The notes below the pieces were generated by a model. The model was given only the letters and a program-made list of their open reading frames with translations, had not been told where the DNA came from and ran no database searches. A program made the translations under genes and the position numbers. From positions 62,001-126,000 of the forward strand of contig JAZSFC010000051.1 of NCBI GenBank assembly GCA_045531955.1: a DNA stretch of 64,000 nt, written 5' to 3'. This document shows positions 34,200 through 43,070 of the stretch, piece by piece. This DNA comes from SIG299 sp045531955. GTDB taxonomy: Bacteria > Bacillota > Clostridia > Lachnospirales > Lachnospiraceae. Position 1 is the first letter of the stretch, and each line of letters begins with the position of its first letter.

Positions 34200-36014
34200 A
34201 TGGCAACAGTTGACCAGAGCAAAATCAGAAATTTCTGCATTATTGCACACATCGACCACGGAAAATCCACACTGGCAGACCGTATTATTGAAAAAACCGG
34301 TCTTCTCACCAGCAGGGAAATGCAGGCACAGGTGCTTGACAACATGGAACTGGAAAGAGAGCGTGGTATCACTATTAAAGCACAGACCGTGCGTACCATT
34401 TATAAGGCAAAGGACGGAGAGGAATATATCTTCAATTTGATTGATACTCCGGGACACGTAGACTTTAACTATGAGGTTTCCCGCAGTCTGGCAGCCTGTG
34501 AGGGTGCGGTACTGGTGGTAGACGCTGCCCAGGGTATTGAGGCCCAGACATTAGCAAATGTTTATCTTGCGGTGGATCACAATCTGGACGTTATTCCGGT
34601 TATTAATAAGATTGACCTTCCAAGTGCAGAACCACAGCGTGTGATTGCAGAAATTGAAGATGTGATTGGGATTGAAGCGGAGGATGCACCGCTGATTTCT
34701 GCCAAGAACGGTTTAAATATTGAAGATGTATTAGAGGCAATTGTGGCAAAGGTTCCTGCGCCTAAGGGGGATGCGGGTGCTCCCTTGCAGGCACTGATCT
34801 TTGACTCCATTTACGATTCCTATAAGGGCGTTATTGTATTCTTACGTGTCATGGAGGGTACCGTAAAGAAGGGTACCAAAATTAAAATGATGGCAACAGG
34901 AGCTTCTGCAGAAGTAGTGGAACTGGGTATTTTCGGACCGGGTCAGTTTATTCCTTGCGACGAACTGTCTGCCGGTATGGTAGGCTATATTACTGCCAGC
35001 TTAAAGAACGTAAAGGATACCCGTGTGGGTGATACCGTTACCGATGCAGACCGTCCGTGTGCGGAGCCGCTGCCGGGTTATAAGAAGGTAAATCCGATGG
35101 TGTACTGCGGTATGTATCCTGCAGACGGCGCCAAGTATCCGGATTTACGTGACGCGCTGGAAAAGCTTCAGTTAAATGATGCGTCCCTGTTCTATGAGCC
35201 GGAAACTTCCATCGCCCTTGGCTTTGGTTTCCGTTGCGGTTTCCTGGGACTTCTTCATCTGGAAATCATTCAGGAGCGTCTGGAGCGTGAGTATAACTTA
35301 GACTTAGTAACTACCGCACCGAGTGTTATTTATAAAGTATATAAGACCGATGGCGAAGTGATTGACATTACCAATCCGTCCAACTTACCGGACCCATCGG
35401 AAATTGAACATATGGAAGAACCGATGGTTTCTGCGGAAATCATGGTAACTACCGAATTTGTGGGTGCCATTATGACACTTTGTCAGGAACGCCGCGGTGT
35501 TTATCTTGGCATGGAATATATGGAACAGACCAGAGCCCTGCTTAAGTATGAGCTTCCGCTTAATGAAATTATTTACGATTTCTTCGATGCCCTGAAGTCC
35601 CGTTCCAAGGGATATGCATCCTTTGACTATGAATTAAAGGGTTATGTACCGTCCAACCTTGTGAAGCTGGATATCCTTATCAATAAGGAAGAAGTGGATG
35701 CCCTGTCCTTTATTGTACATGCAGATACTGCTTATGAGCGCGGCCGCAGAATGTGTGAACGCTTAAAGGACGAAATTCCGAGACACCTGTTTGAAATTCC
35801 GATTCAGGCAGCAGTGGGCAGTAAGATTATTGCCAGAGAAACCGTAGAGGCTATGCGTAAGGACGTTTTGGCTAAGTGCTACGGTGGTGATATTTCCCGT
35901 AAGAAAAAACTTCTGGAAAAGCAGAAGGAAGGTAAAAAGCGCATGAGACAGGTTGGTAACGTGGAAATCCCGCAGAAGGCCTTCATGAGCGTATTAAAGC
36001 TGGACGAGAACTAA
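34200..36014 (+). CDS. lepA: Elongation factor 4 (LepA)
   Basis: 604 residues, full length. GTPase motifs AHIDHGKSTLADR (G1), DTPGHVDF (G3) and NKIDLP (G4), followed by EF-G-like domains and the LepA-specific C-terminus ending in KKRMRQVGNVEIPQKAFM. It acts on the ribosome, back-translocating or remodelling stalled complexes. GGAGG lies upstream of the ATG. Stop and the next start are separated by a single base, so lepA and hemW form one operon. Confidence 0.97.
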   Translation: MATVDQSKIRNFCIIAHIDHGKSTLADRIIEKTGLLTSREMQAQVLDNMELERERGITIKAQTVRTIYKAKDGEEYIFNLIDTPGHVDFNYEVSRSLAACEGAVLVVDAAQGIEAQTLANVYLAVDHNLDVIPVINKIDLPSAEPQRVIAEIEDVIGIEAEDAPLISAKNGLNIEDVLEAIVAKVPAPKGDAGAPLQALIFDSIYDSYKGVIVFLRVMEGTVKKGTKIKMMATGASAEVVELGIFGPGQFIPCDELSAGMVGYITASLKNVKDTRVGDTVTDADRPCAEPLPGYKKVNPMVYCGMYPADGAKYPDLRDALEKLQLNDASLFYEPETSIALGFGFRCGFLGLLHLEIIQERLEREYNLDLVTTAPSVIYKVYKTDGEVIDITNPSNLPDPSEIEHMEEPMVSAEIMVTTEFVGAIMTLCQERRGVYLGMEYMEQTRALLKYELPLNEIIYDFFDALKSRSKGYASFDYELKGYVPSNLVKLDILINKEEVDALSFIVHADTAYERGRRMCERLKDEIPRHLFEIPIQAAVGSKIIARETVEAMRKDVLAKCYGGDISRKKKLLEKQKEGKKRMRQVGNVEIPQKAFMSVLKLDEN

Positions 36015-36015
36015 T

Positions 36016-37215
36016 ATGTTGTTTTTTAAAAAGAAAAAAGCAGAACCGAAACGGCCGCTTGGCTTGTATATCCACATTCCGTTCTGCGTACAAAAATGTA
36101 AGTATTGTGATTTTTTATCTGCTCCTGCGGATGATGCGGTAAAGAAGCGTTATGCGGATGCTCTCTGTAAGGAGATTGCCGGATATAAAGAACTGACAAA
36201 GGAGTATGAACTTGCCACCATCTATTTCGGGGGCGGCACTCCGTCCGTATTGGATGTTTCACTGATAGAACAAATCCTGGATGCTGTGAAAAAGAGCTTT
36301 CTTGTAGATCTGGCAACAGCCGAAGTGACCTTAGAGGTAAATCCGGGCACAGCTTCTTTAGAAAAGCTGAAAAGATATAAAGAGCTTGGTATCAACCGGT
36401 TAAGTATCGGTGTACAGTCTGCAAAGGATAACGAGTTAGCATTGCTTGGCAGAATCCATTCCTTTGAGGATGCAAAGCAGACGGTTTTGTGGGCAAGAGA
36501 AGCCGGATTTGACAATATCAGTCTTGATTTGATGTCTGCCCTGCCGGGTCAGAGTTTAGAAGACTATAAGGAAAATGTGGAGGAAATCCTTGCACTGAAT
36601 CCGGAGCATATTTCTTCCTACAGTTTAATTGTGGAAGAGGGTACACCGTTTTACAGTCAATATGCAGAGGGGATGCCGAAGGAAAGTGAACTTCCGGATG
36701 AGGAAACCGACCGCACGATGTATGCGTATACAAAAGAGCGTCTGGCGCAGGCTGGTTATCACCGTTACGAAATATCTAACTATGCAAAGCAGGGATATGA
36801 AAGCCGTCACAATTCTTCTTATTGGATTGGAACGGAATACCTGGGCGTAGGATTGGGAGCATCTTCGCTATTTACTAATGCAAGATATCATAATGAAACA
36901 GACCTTCCTACTTATATGGAAGAAGCAGAAGCCGGTAGGGATGTGCGTCGTGAAATCGAGCGCCTGGTGCTGGAAGAGCAGATGGAAGAGTTTATGATTC
37001 TCGGTCTTCGTATGATGTGCGGTATCAGCCGTGCGGAATTTCAGAAGCGTTTTGGCAGACCGATAGAAACGGTGTATGGAAGTGCTATAAAAAAATTGGA
37101 AAGACAAGGCTTGCTTGTTCTTAAGGGTGATGTCATCGCCCTGACAGATGCCGGAATTGATGTAAGTAATCAGGTATTTGTGGAGTTTGTTCCGGATGAA
37201 TTTGTCCGCCGTTAG
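36016..37215 (+). CDS. hemW: Radical SAM heme chaperone HemW
   Basis: 399 residues. It has YIHIPFCVQKCKYCDF with the CxxxCxxC cluster, YFGGGTPSVL and the SLDLMSALPGQ segment of the HemN/HemW group. The four-Cys CxxxCxxCxC pattern of true HemN oxidases is absent (CDF), which fits HemW, a heme-binding chaperone. Its place right after lepA is conserved in Firmicutes. Confidence 0.94.
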   Translation: MLFFKKKKAEPKRPLGLYIHIPFCVQKCKYCDFLSAPADDAVKKRYADALCKEIAGYKELTKEYELATIYFGGGTPSVLDVSLIEQILDAVKKSFLVDLATAEVTLEVNPGTASLEKLKRYKELGINRLSIGVQSAKDNELALLGRIHSFEDAKQTVLWAREAGFDNISLDLMSALPGQSLEDYKENVEEILALNPEHISSYSLIVEEGTPFYSQYAEGMPKESELPDEETDRTMYAYTKERLAQAGYHRYEISNYAKQGYESRHNSSYWIGTEYLGVGLGASSLFTNARYHNETDLPTYMEEAEAGRDVRREIERLVLEEQMEEFMILGLRMMCGISRAEFQKRFGRPIETVYGSAIKKLERQGLLVLKGDVIALTDAGIDVSNQVFVEFVPDEFVRR

Positions 37216-37277
37216 GCGTTCAAACATAAAGAGAGGCTATGACAGGAGTGCTGTTGTAGCAATGGAGGAGGCAACAA

Positions 37278-39185
37278 ATGAAAAAAGCAATGAAAAAAAT
37301 GGCAGCAGTGTTTTTAGCTGCTACGATGTGTGTAGGAATATTTGCCGGCTGTGGTGCAGACCATGAGCATCCGGTAATTACCCCAACACCAACCCCGGAA
37401 GGCTGGGAAATGCCGACTAAGGCTCCGGAACCGACGCAGGCACCGGATGCTACCGCAACACCGACACCTACGCTGACCCCGGATCAGACCGGAGATGTTG
37501 ATCCGGAATTTACCGTAGATCCGGCAGCAGATGCAGCAGCTCCTGATTTAAAGAAGTTAAACGCTTTGGAAGTAGCAGAGCTGATGGGTAACGGCATTAA
37601 CCTTGGAAATACCATGGAAGCCTATGGCCGTGCATCCCATGGCGTGGGTAAGGCAACTTCCCTTTATGAAACCGCATGGGGACAGCCAATCACTACCCAG
37701 GAAATGGTGAGTGGCATGAAGGCGGCAGGCTTTGACTCGTTACGTGTTCCTGTGGCATGGACCAATGCCATGAATTATGAGGATGGCGATTATACCATCA
37801 ATCAGGCTTATTTAGACCGTGTAGGTGAAATTATTGATTATGCCATCAATGCGGATATGTTCGTTATCGTCAATGACCACTGGGACGGCGGCTGGTGGGG
37901 AATGTTCGGTTCCGCAACCGAAGTAACCAGAAATGCTGCCATGGAAATGTATACCGAAATGTGGAGACAGATTGCGGAAGAGTATGGTGACAGATCCTAC
38001 AAACTGATTTTTGAATCCGGTAATGAAGAATTAGGTAACCGTTTAAATGATAAGGATGTATGTCCGGATTCCGGTTCTCTTTCCGAGAGTGAGTGTTATG
38101 AAACTGCCCATAAGATTAATCAGGCTTTTGTTGATACTATCCGTGCAACCGGCGGAAACAATGCAGACCGCTTCTTATTAATCGCAGGCTATAACACTGA
38201 TGTTACCATGACCTGTGACAGCAGATTCAAGATGCCGACCGATACCGTTGACGGTAAGCTGTTATTATCGGTACATTATTATGATCCATCCAACTACTGT
38301 ATTTTCACCAGTGTAGAAGACTGGGGCAGCAAGCAGGAATACCAGTCCATGAATGATATGCTTGCCAAGATGACAAAGTATACTGAACAGGGATACGGTA
38401 TTGTTATCGGTGAGTGGGGCGTTTTATATGAAGGAAATGCTGTAAAGAACCAGAGAACAGAATATATGACAAACTTCCTGGCGAACTGCGATTTATACGG
38501 TTATTGCCCGGTTCTTTGGGACTGCAATAATATGTACAACAGAAATAAGTGTGAACTTATTGACGATTATAAAGATTTCTTTATCGGAAGAAATTACGAA
38601 GCTGAAAAATCATTAACAAGAGAACAGATTGAGACAAATGCCAAGAATGCAATGGATACTGCACTGGCAGCAGCTGCGGAGGCAGAAGCACTTGCTGATG
38701 ATGAAGCAAAGGCATGGATTATGTACACTTCCAGTGACTGGGGAACCAGCTACAGCGTAGGTGACGTTTATGCTCCGGGGTCTGCAACCGCAGGTCTGGT
38801 AGCAACAGATACGGAAATCACCGGTGAGGGTACTTATACCGTGGCACTTGATTTTACCGGAACATACAGTGGTTTTGCAAACGGTGTTACCTTCTGTGCG
38901 TTAGGTATCGGTAACGGTGAAAAATTATTCCCGGGCTATGTAGTACATATTACAGAAATAAAGATTAATGGCGAAGTGGTTAAGATGACCGGTCTTCCTT
39001 ATACTACCAGTGATGACGGTATTTGTACCAGAGTAAATCTTTACAATGCATGGGTAACCGCACCTCCTGCGGATGCCAGATCTATGATGGGAAGTGCAAT
39101 GAATTGTACACCGACTCCAATGGATCAGGAACAGTTCGGACAGGTAAAAACACTTGAAATAACCTTCCGATATATCAAAAAGTAA
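37278..39185 (+). CDS. GH5 family cellulase-type lipoprotein
   Basis: 635 residues. A lipoprotein signal peptide with lipobox FAGC (Cys25), a Pro/Thr-rich linker (about 35-85), the GH5 catalytic barrel (about 95-445) with NGINLGNTMEAYG, the acid/base Glu region LIFESGNEELGNR and the nucleophile in VIGEWGVLYEG, then a C-terminal beta-sandwich module (about 475-635) that may bind carbohydrate. It should hydrolyse beta-1,4-glucan or a related hemicellulose at the cell surface; the subfamily cannot be fixed by eye. GGAGGAGG precedes the ATG. It sits between hemW and hrcA, which are neighbours in Bacillus, so it is an insertion in a conserved block. Confidence 0.93.
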   Translation: MKKAMKKMAAVFLAATMCVGIFAGCGADHEHPVITPTPTPEGWEMPTKAPEPTQAPDATATPTPTLTPDQTGDVDPEFTVDPAADAAAPDLKKLNALEVAELMGNGINLGNTMEAYGRASHGVGKATSLYETAWGQPITTQEMVSGMKAAGFDSLRVPVAWTNAMNYEDGDYTINQAYLDRVGEIIDYAINADMFVIVNDHWDGGWWGMFGSATEVTRNAAMEMYTEMWRQIAEEYGDRSYKLIFESGNEELGNRLNDKDVCPDSGSLSESECYETAHKINQAFVDTIRATGGNNADRFLLIAGYNTDVTMTCDSRFKMPTDTVDGKLLLSVHYYDPSNYCIFTSVEDWGSKQEYQSMNDMLAKMTKYTEQGYGIVIGEWGVLYEGNAVKNQRTEYMTNFLANCDLYGYCPVLWDCNNMYNRNKCELIDDYKDFFIGRNYEAEKSLTREQIETNAKNAMDTALAAAAEAEALADDEAKAWIMYTSSDWGTSYSVGDVYAPGSATAGLVATDTEITGEGTYTVALDFTGTYSGFANGVTFCALGIGNGEKLFPGYVVHITEIKINGEVVKMTGLPYTTSDDGICTRVNLYNAWVTAPPADARSMMGSAMNCTPTPMDQEQFGQVKTLEITFRYIKK

Positions 39186-39238
39186 ATGGTAATTTACGTG
39201 GATTATTAGAAAACCATTAAAATCAAAAAAACTTTCAG

Positions 39239-39275
39239 AATAGCACTTGACTTTTCTTTGGTCAGGTGCTATTTT
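39239..39275 (+). promoter_or_regulatory. hrcA operon promoter within a terminator-like hairpin
   Basis: The promoter is TTGACT (39247-39252), 17 bp, TATTTT (39270-39275). The same bases form a hairpin, AATAGCACTTGAC with GTCAGGTGCTATT (39239-39251, 39261-39273), followed by TTAT, that can terminate the GH5 transcript. Confidence 0.75.
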
Positions 39276-39289
39276 ATATCCAGAAGGTA

Positions 39290-39316
39290 TTAGCACTCCA
39301 ATCAAACGAGTGCTAA
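39290..39316. promoter_or_regulatory. CIRCE element (HrcA operator)
   Basis: TTAGCACTC, 9 bp, GAGTGCTAA: a perfect match to the CIRCE consensus. It lies in the leader 14 bp after the -10 and 22 bp before hrcA, so HrcA represses its own operon. Confidence 0.98.
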
Positions 39317-39338
39317 CAACAAGAAAGGACGGTGCCGG

Positions 39339-40370
39339 ATGGAACAGTTAGACGATAGAAAACTGAAAATTTTGCAGGCTATTATCCGTAACTATTTAGA
39401 AACCGGTGAACCGGTAGGTTCCCGAACCATTTCTAAGTTTACCGACTTGAATTTAAGTTCGGCAACAATCCGCAACGAAATGGCAGATTTGGAGGAGATG
39501 GGTTACATCATTCAGCCACACACCTCTGCCGGTCGTATTCCTTCTGATAAAGGTTACCGCCTTTATGTAGACACCATGATGGAAACCAAAGACCAGGAAG
39601 TTGAAGAAATGAGAAATCAGCTTCGTGAAAAACTGGAAAAGGTCGACAAAATGGAAAATATGCTGGAACAGGTAACAAAACTTCTGGCAGTTAACACCAA
39701 TTATGCTGCCATGGTTACTACTCCGATGTACCGCAGCCGTAAAATTAAGTTTATCCAGCTTACCGAAGTGGATGCCACACAGCTTCTTGCTATTATTGTC
39801 ATCGAAGGTAATATAGTAAAGAACAAAATGATTTCCACCAGCGTAGCCGTAGATAAAGAGGTTATCTTAAAGCTGAACATCCTGTTAAATACGTATTTAC
39901 AGGGTCTTGACTTATCCGAAATCAACCTGGATGTAATTCAGCAGATTAAAATGCAATCTGACGGTTTTGGAAGCATCGTAAGTGATATTTTAGATGCTAT
40001 TGCACAAGCTATCAGTGAAGAAGACAAAGTTAAGGTATACACCAGCGGTACTACTAATATGTTAAAGTATCCGGAGCTTGGTGATAACCAAAATGTTTCC
40101 CAGTTACTGTATGCACTGGAAGAGAAAAAAGAAATTACCGAACTCATGAAAAAAGAAGCTGGTGATGCCAATGAAATTCAAGTGTATATCGGTAATGAAA
40201 CCACGGTGGAATCCATGAAAGATTGTTCTGTGGTTACCGCAACTTATGAATTAACAGATGGTGTTTATGGAAAGATAGGTATTGTCGGACCTAAACGAAT
40301 GGATTATGAAAAAGTGGTTTCCACTTTAAAAACAATCCGTACCCAGCTGGATGAAATATATAAGAAATAG
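39339..40370 (+). CDS. hrcA: Heat-inducible transcription repressor HrcA
   Basis: 343 residues, full length. It has an N-terminal winged helix (LNLSSATIRNEMADLEEMGYI and QPHTSAGRIPSDKGYR) and the C-terminal dimerisation/inducer domain. It binds the CIRCE element just upstream and is kept active by GroEL, so the operon is induced by misfolded protein. First gene of hrcA-grpE-dnaK-dnaJ. The gap to grpE is 14 bases. Confidence 0.97.
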   Translation: MEQLDDRKLKILQAIIRNYLETGEPVGSRTISKFTDLNLSSATIRNEMADLEEMGYIIQPHTSAGRIPSDKGYRLYVDTMMETKDQEVEEMRNQLREKLEKVDKMENMLEQVTKLLAVNTNYAAMVTTPMYRSRKIKFIQLTEVDATQLLAIIVIEGNIVKNKMISTSVAVDKEVILKLNILLNTYLQGLDLSEINLDVIQQIKMQSDGFGSIVSDILDAIAQAISEEDKVKVYTSGTTNMLKYPELGDNQNVSQLLYALEEKKEITELMKKEAGDANEIQVYIGNETTVESMKDCSVVTATYELTDGVYGKIGIVGPKRMDYEKVVSTLKTIRTQLDEIYKK

Positions 40371-40384
40371 AAAGAGGACGTGAA

Positions 40385-41044
40385 ATGAACGCCAAGGATT
40401 TAGAAAATCAGGTAAAAATGGATGCAGAAGAAACTGTAGAAGCAGAAGCTACAGCGGAAGAAACGTTAGGTACTGCAGAAACAGCGGAAAGCGCAGAAGA
40501 AACAGCGTCAGAATCTGCAGAGGCAGAAGAGGCTGAGGTATCTGCAGAAGAAGAGCAGGAAGCGGAAGAGAAGAAGGGCTTCTTCAAAAAGAAAGAAAAG
40601 AAAGACAAAAAGGATGAAAAAATTGAAGAATTAAACGACAGACTGATGCGTCAGATGGCGGAATTCGATAATTTCAGAAAGCGTTCCGAACGGGAAAAAT
40701 CCCAGATGTTCGACTTAGGAGCTAAGGATATTGTAGAAAAAATCCTTCCGGTTATCGACAATATGGAGCGCGGCCTTGCCACTGTGGCACCGGAGGTTCT
40801 GGATACAGATGCCTTTGCACAGGGTATGGAAAAGGTTTACAAGCACTTTATGACAGTGCTGGAGCAGGCGGGCGTAAAGCCAATCGAAGCGGTAGGCAAC
40901 GAGTTCAACCCGGACTTTCATAACGCAGTAATGCATGTGGATGATGAAGAGGTTGGCGAAAACATCGTTGTAGAAGAGTTTCAGAAGGGCTATATGTATA
41001 AAGAGAGTGTCGTAAGACATTCTATGGTAAAGGTAGCGAACTAA
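40385..41044 (+). CDS. grpE: Nucleotide exchange factor GrpE
   Basis: 219 residues. The first 60 residues are almost only Glu, Ala, Thr and Ser, a low-complexity acidic tail. Then a basic patch (KKGFFKKKEKKDKKD) and the long helix RLMRQMAEFDNFRKRSEREK lead into the GrpE core, ending with VVRHSMVKVAN. It releases ADP from DnaK. AAAGAGGACGTGAA precedes the ATG. Confidence 0.96.
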   Translation: MNAKDLENQVKMDAEETVEAEATAEETLGTAETAESAEETASESAEAEEAEVSAEEEQEAEEKKGFFKKKEKKDKKDEKIEELNDRLMRQMAEFDNFRKRSEREKSQMFDLGAKDIVEKILPVIDNMERGLATVAPEVLDTDAFAQGMEKVYKHFMTVLEQAGVKPIEAVGNEFNPDFHNAVMHVDDEEVGENIVVEEFQKGYMYKESVVRHSMVKVAN

Positions 41045-41074
41045 GTTTTTAAGAATAGAAAGGAGACAATAACT

Positions 41075-42952
41075 ATGGGAAAGATTATTGGTATCGACTT
41101 AGGTACAACCAACTCCTGCGTTGCCGTTATGGAAGGCGGCAAGCCGGTAGTTATCGCAAATACTGAAGGCGCAAGAACAACACCTTCCGTTGTTGCATTC
41201 ACAAAGACTGGTGAGCGTATTGTAGGTGAGGCTGCAAAGCGTCAGGCTGTTACAAACGCTGACAAGACAATTGCTTCCATCAAGAGACATATGGGTACAG
41301 ACTTCCGCATCACAATTGATGACAAGAAGTTCTCCCCACAGGAAATTTCCGCAATGATTCTGCAGAAGTTAAAGGCAGATGCAGAAAGCTATCTCGGCGA
41401 GACTGTAACAGAGGCTGTTATTACAGTTCCTGCTTACTTCAATGACTCCCAGAGACAGGCAACCAAGGACGCAGGACGTATTGCAGGTCTTGACGTTAAG
41501 AGAATTATCAACGAGCCAACCGCAGCAGCACTTGCTTATGGCCTTGATAACGAAAAGGAACAGAAGATTATGGTTTACGACTTAGGTGGTGGTACCTTCG
41601 ACGTATCCGTAATTGAAATCGGTGACGGCGTTATCGAAGTTTTAGCTACTTCCGGTGACAACCGCCTCGGTGGTGACGACTTCGACGAAAGAGTAACCCG
41701 TTACTTCGTAGATGAGTTCAAGAAGGCAGAAGGCGTAGACTTATCCACAGATAAGATGGCTATGCAGAGATTAAAGGAAGCAGCAGAAAAGGCGAAGAAG
41801 GAACTTTCTTCCCAGACCACAACCAACATCAACCTTCCTTTCATCACAGCAACAGCAGAAGGTCCAAAGCACTTCGATATGAACCTTACAAGAGCTAAGT
41901 TTGATGAATTAACCCATGACCTTGTTGAAAGAACACCAACTCCTGTTCAGAACGCGTTAAGAGATGCAGGCATCTCCGCATCCGAGCTTTCCAAGGTATT
42001 ATTAGTAGGTGGTTCCACAAGAATCCCTGCAGTACAGGATAAGGTAAAGCAGTTAACCGGCCATGAGCCAAGCAAGACCTTAAACCCTGACGAATGTGTA
42101 GCACTCGGTGCTTCCATCCAGGGTGGTAAGCTTGCCGGTGATGCCGGTGCAGGCGACATCCTTCTTCTGGACGTTACTCCACTTTCCCTGTCCATCGAGA
42201 CCATGGGTGGTGTAGCTACCAGATTAATCGAAAGAAATACAACCATTCCAACCAAGAAGAGCCAGATTTTCTCCACAGCAGCAGACAATCAGAGCGCTGT
42301 AGACATCAATGTTGTACAGGGTGAGCGTCAGTTTGCAAGAGATAACAAGTCTCTCGGACAATTCCGTCTGGATGGTATTCCACCAGCAAGAAGAGGTGTT
42401 CCACAGATCGAAGTTACTTTCGATATCGATGCAAACGGTATTGTAAACGTATCTGCTAAGGATCTTGGAACAGGCAGAGAGCAGCACATCACCATTACTG
42501 CAGGCTCCAACCTTTCCGATGCTGATATCGAAAAGGCAGTTAAGGAAGCTGCTGAGTACGAAGCACAGGATAAGAAGCGTAAGGAAGCTGTAGAAACAAG
42601 AAATGATGCTGATTCCATGGTATTCCAAACTGAAAAGGCACTTTCTGAAGTTGGCGATAAGATTTCCGCAGATGACAAGGCAGCAGTAGATGCAGACCTT
42701 GCTCACTTAAAGGAACTCATCGAAAAGACAAATCCTGAGGTTATGTCCGAAGGTGAGGTTGCTGACATTAAGGCTGCTAAGGAAAAGCTGATGAACAGTG
42801 CGCAGGCACTTTTTGCAAAGCTTTACGAGCAGAACCAGGGTGCAACAGGTGCAGGCCCTGATATGGGTGGATTTAACGGTGGCGCTGATATGGGCGGCCA
42901 GTCTAACTCCTACCAGGATGATGTAGTTGACGGAGACTACAGAGAAGTTTAA
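41075..42952 (+). CDS. dnaK: Molecular chaperone DnaK (Hsp70)
   Basis: 625 residues. ATPase domain with IGIDLGTTNSCVAVMEGG, VYDLGGGTFDVS and LVGGSTRIPAVQ; linker DVTPLSLS; substrate-binding domain; helical lid and a Gly/Met-rich tail ending near DDVVDGDYREV. As in other Gram-positive DnaKs, no insert is seen in the ATPase lobe. Codon use is strongly biased, in keeping with high expression. AAAGGAG lies upstream of the ATG. Confidence 0.98.
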   Translation: MGKIIGIDLGTTNSCVAVMEGGKPVVIANTEGARTTPSVVAFTKTGERIVGEAAKRQAVTNADKTIASIKRHMGTDFRITIDDKKFSPQEISAMILQKLKADAESYLGETVTEAVITVPAYFNDSQRQATKDAGRIAGLDVKRIINEPTAAALAYGLDNEKEQKIMVYDLGGGTFDVSVIEIGDGVIEVLATSGDNRLGGDDFDERVTRYFVDEFKKAEGVDLSTDKMAMQRLKEAAEKAKKELSSQTTTNINLPFITATAEGPKHFDMNLTRAKFDELTHDLVERTPTPVQNALRDAGISASELSKVLLVGGSTRIPAVQDKVKQLTGHEPSKTLNPDECVALGASIQGGKLAGDAGAGDILLLDVTPLSLSIETMGGVATRLIERNTTIPTKKSQIFSTAADNQSAVDINVVQGERQFARDNKSLGQFRLDGIPPARRGVPQIEVTFDIDANGIVNVSAKDLGTGREQHITITAGSNLSDADIEKAVKEAAEYEAQDKKRKEAVETRNDADSMVFQTEKALSEVGDKISADDKAAVDADLAHLKELIEKTNPEVMSEGEVADIKAAKEKLMNSAQALFAKLYEQNQGATGAGPDMGGFNGGADMGGQSNSYQDDVVDGDYREV

Positions 42953-43014
42953 GATGCTTTCAAACAGCGGAATAGTTCCGCTTGCATAAAAGCATGGAGT
43001 GTGATATAAATAGT

Positions 43015-43048
43015 AATGGCATCTGCACAAGTTGTGCAGGTGTCATTC
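43015..43048 (+). terminator. Near-perfect hairpin between dnaK and dnaJ
   Basis: AATGGCATCTGCACAA and TTGTGCAGGTGTCATT form a 16-bp stem with two G-U pairs and almost no loop, followed by CTATTA. It probably attenuates dnaJ or protects the dnaK mRNA end. A smaller hairpin, GCGGAA/TTCCGC, lies at 42967-42981. Confidence 0.6.
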
Positions 43049-43070
43049 TATTACATTGTTAGGTGATAAT

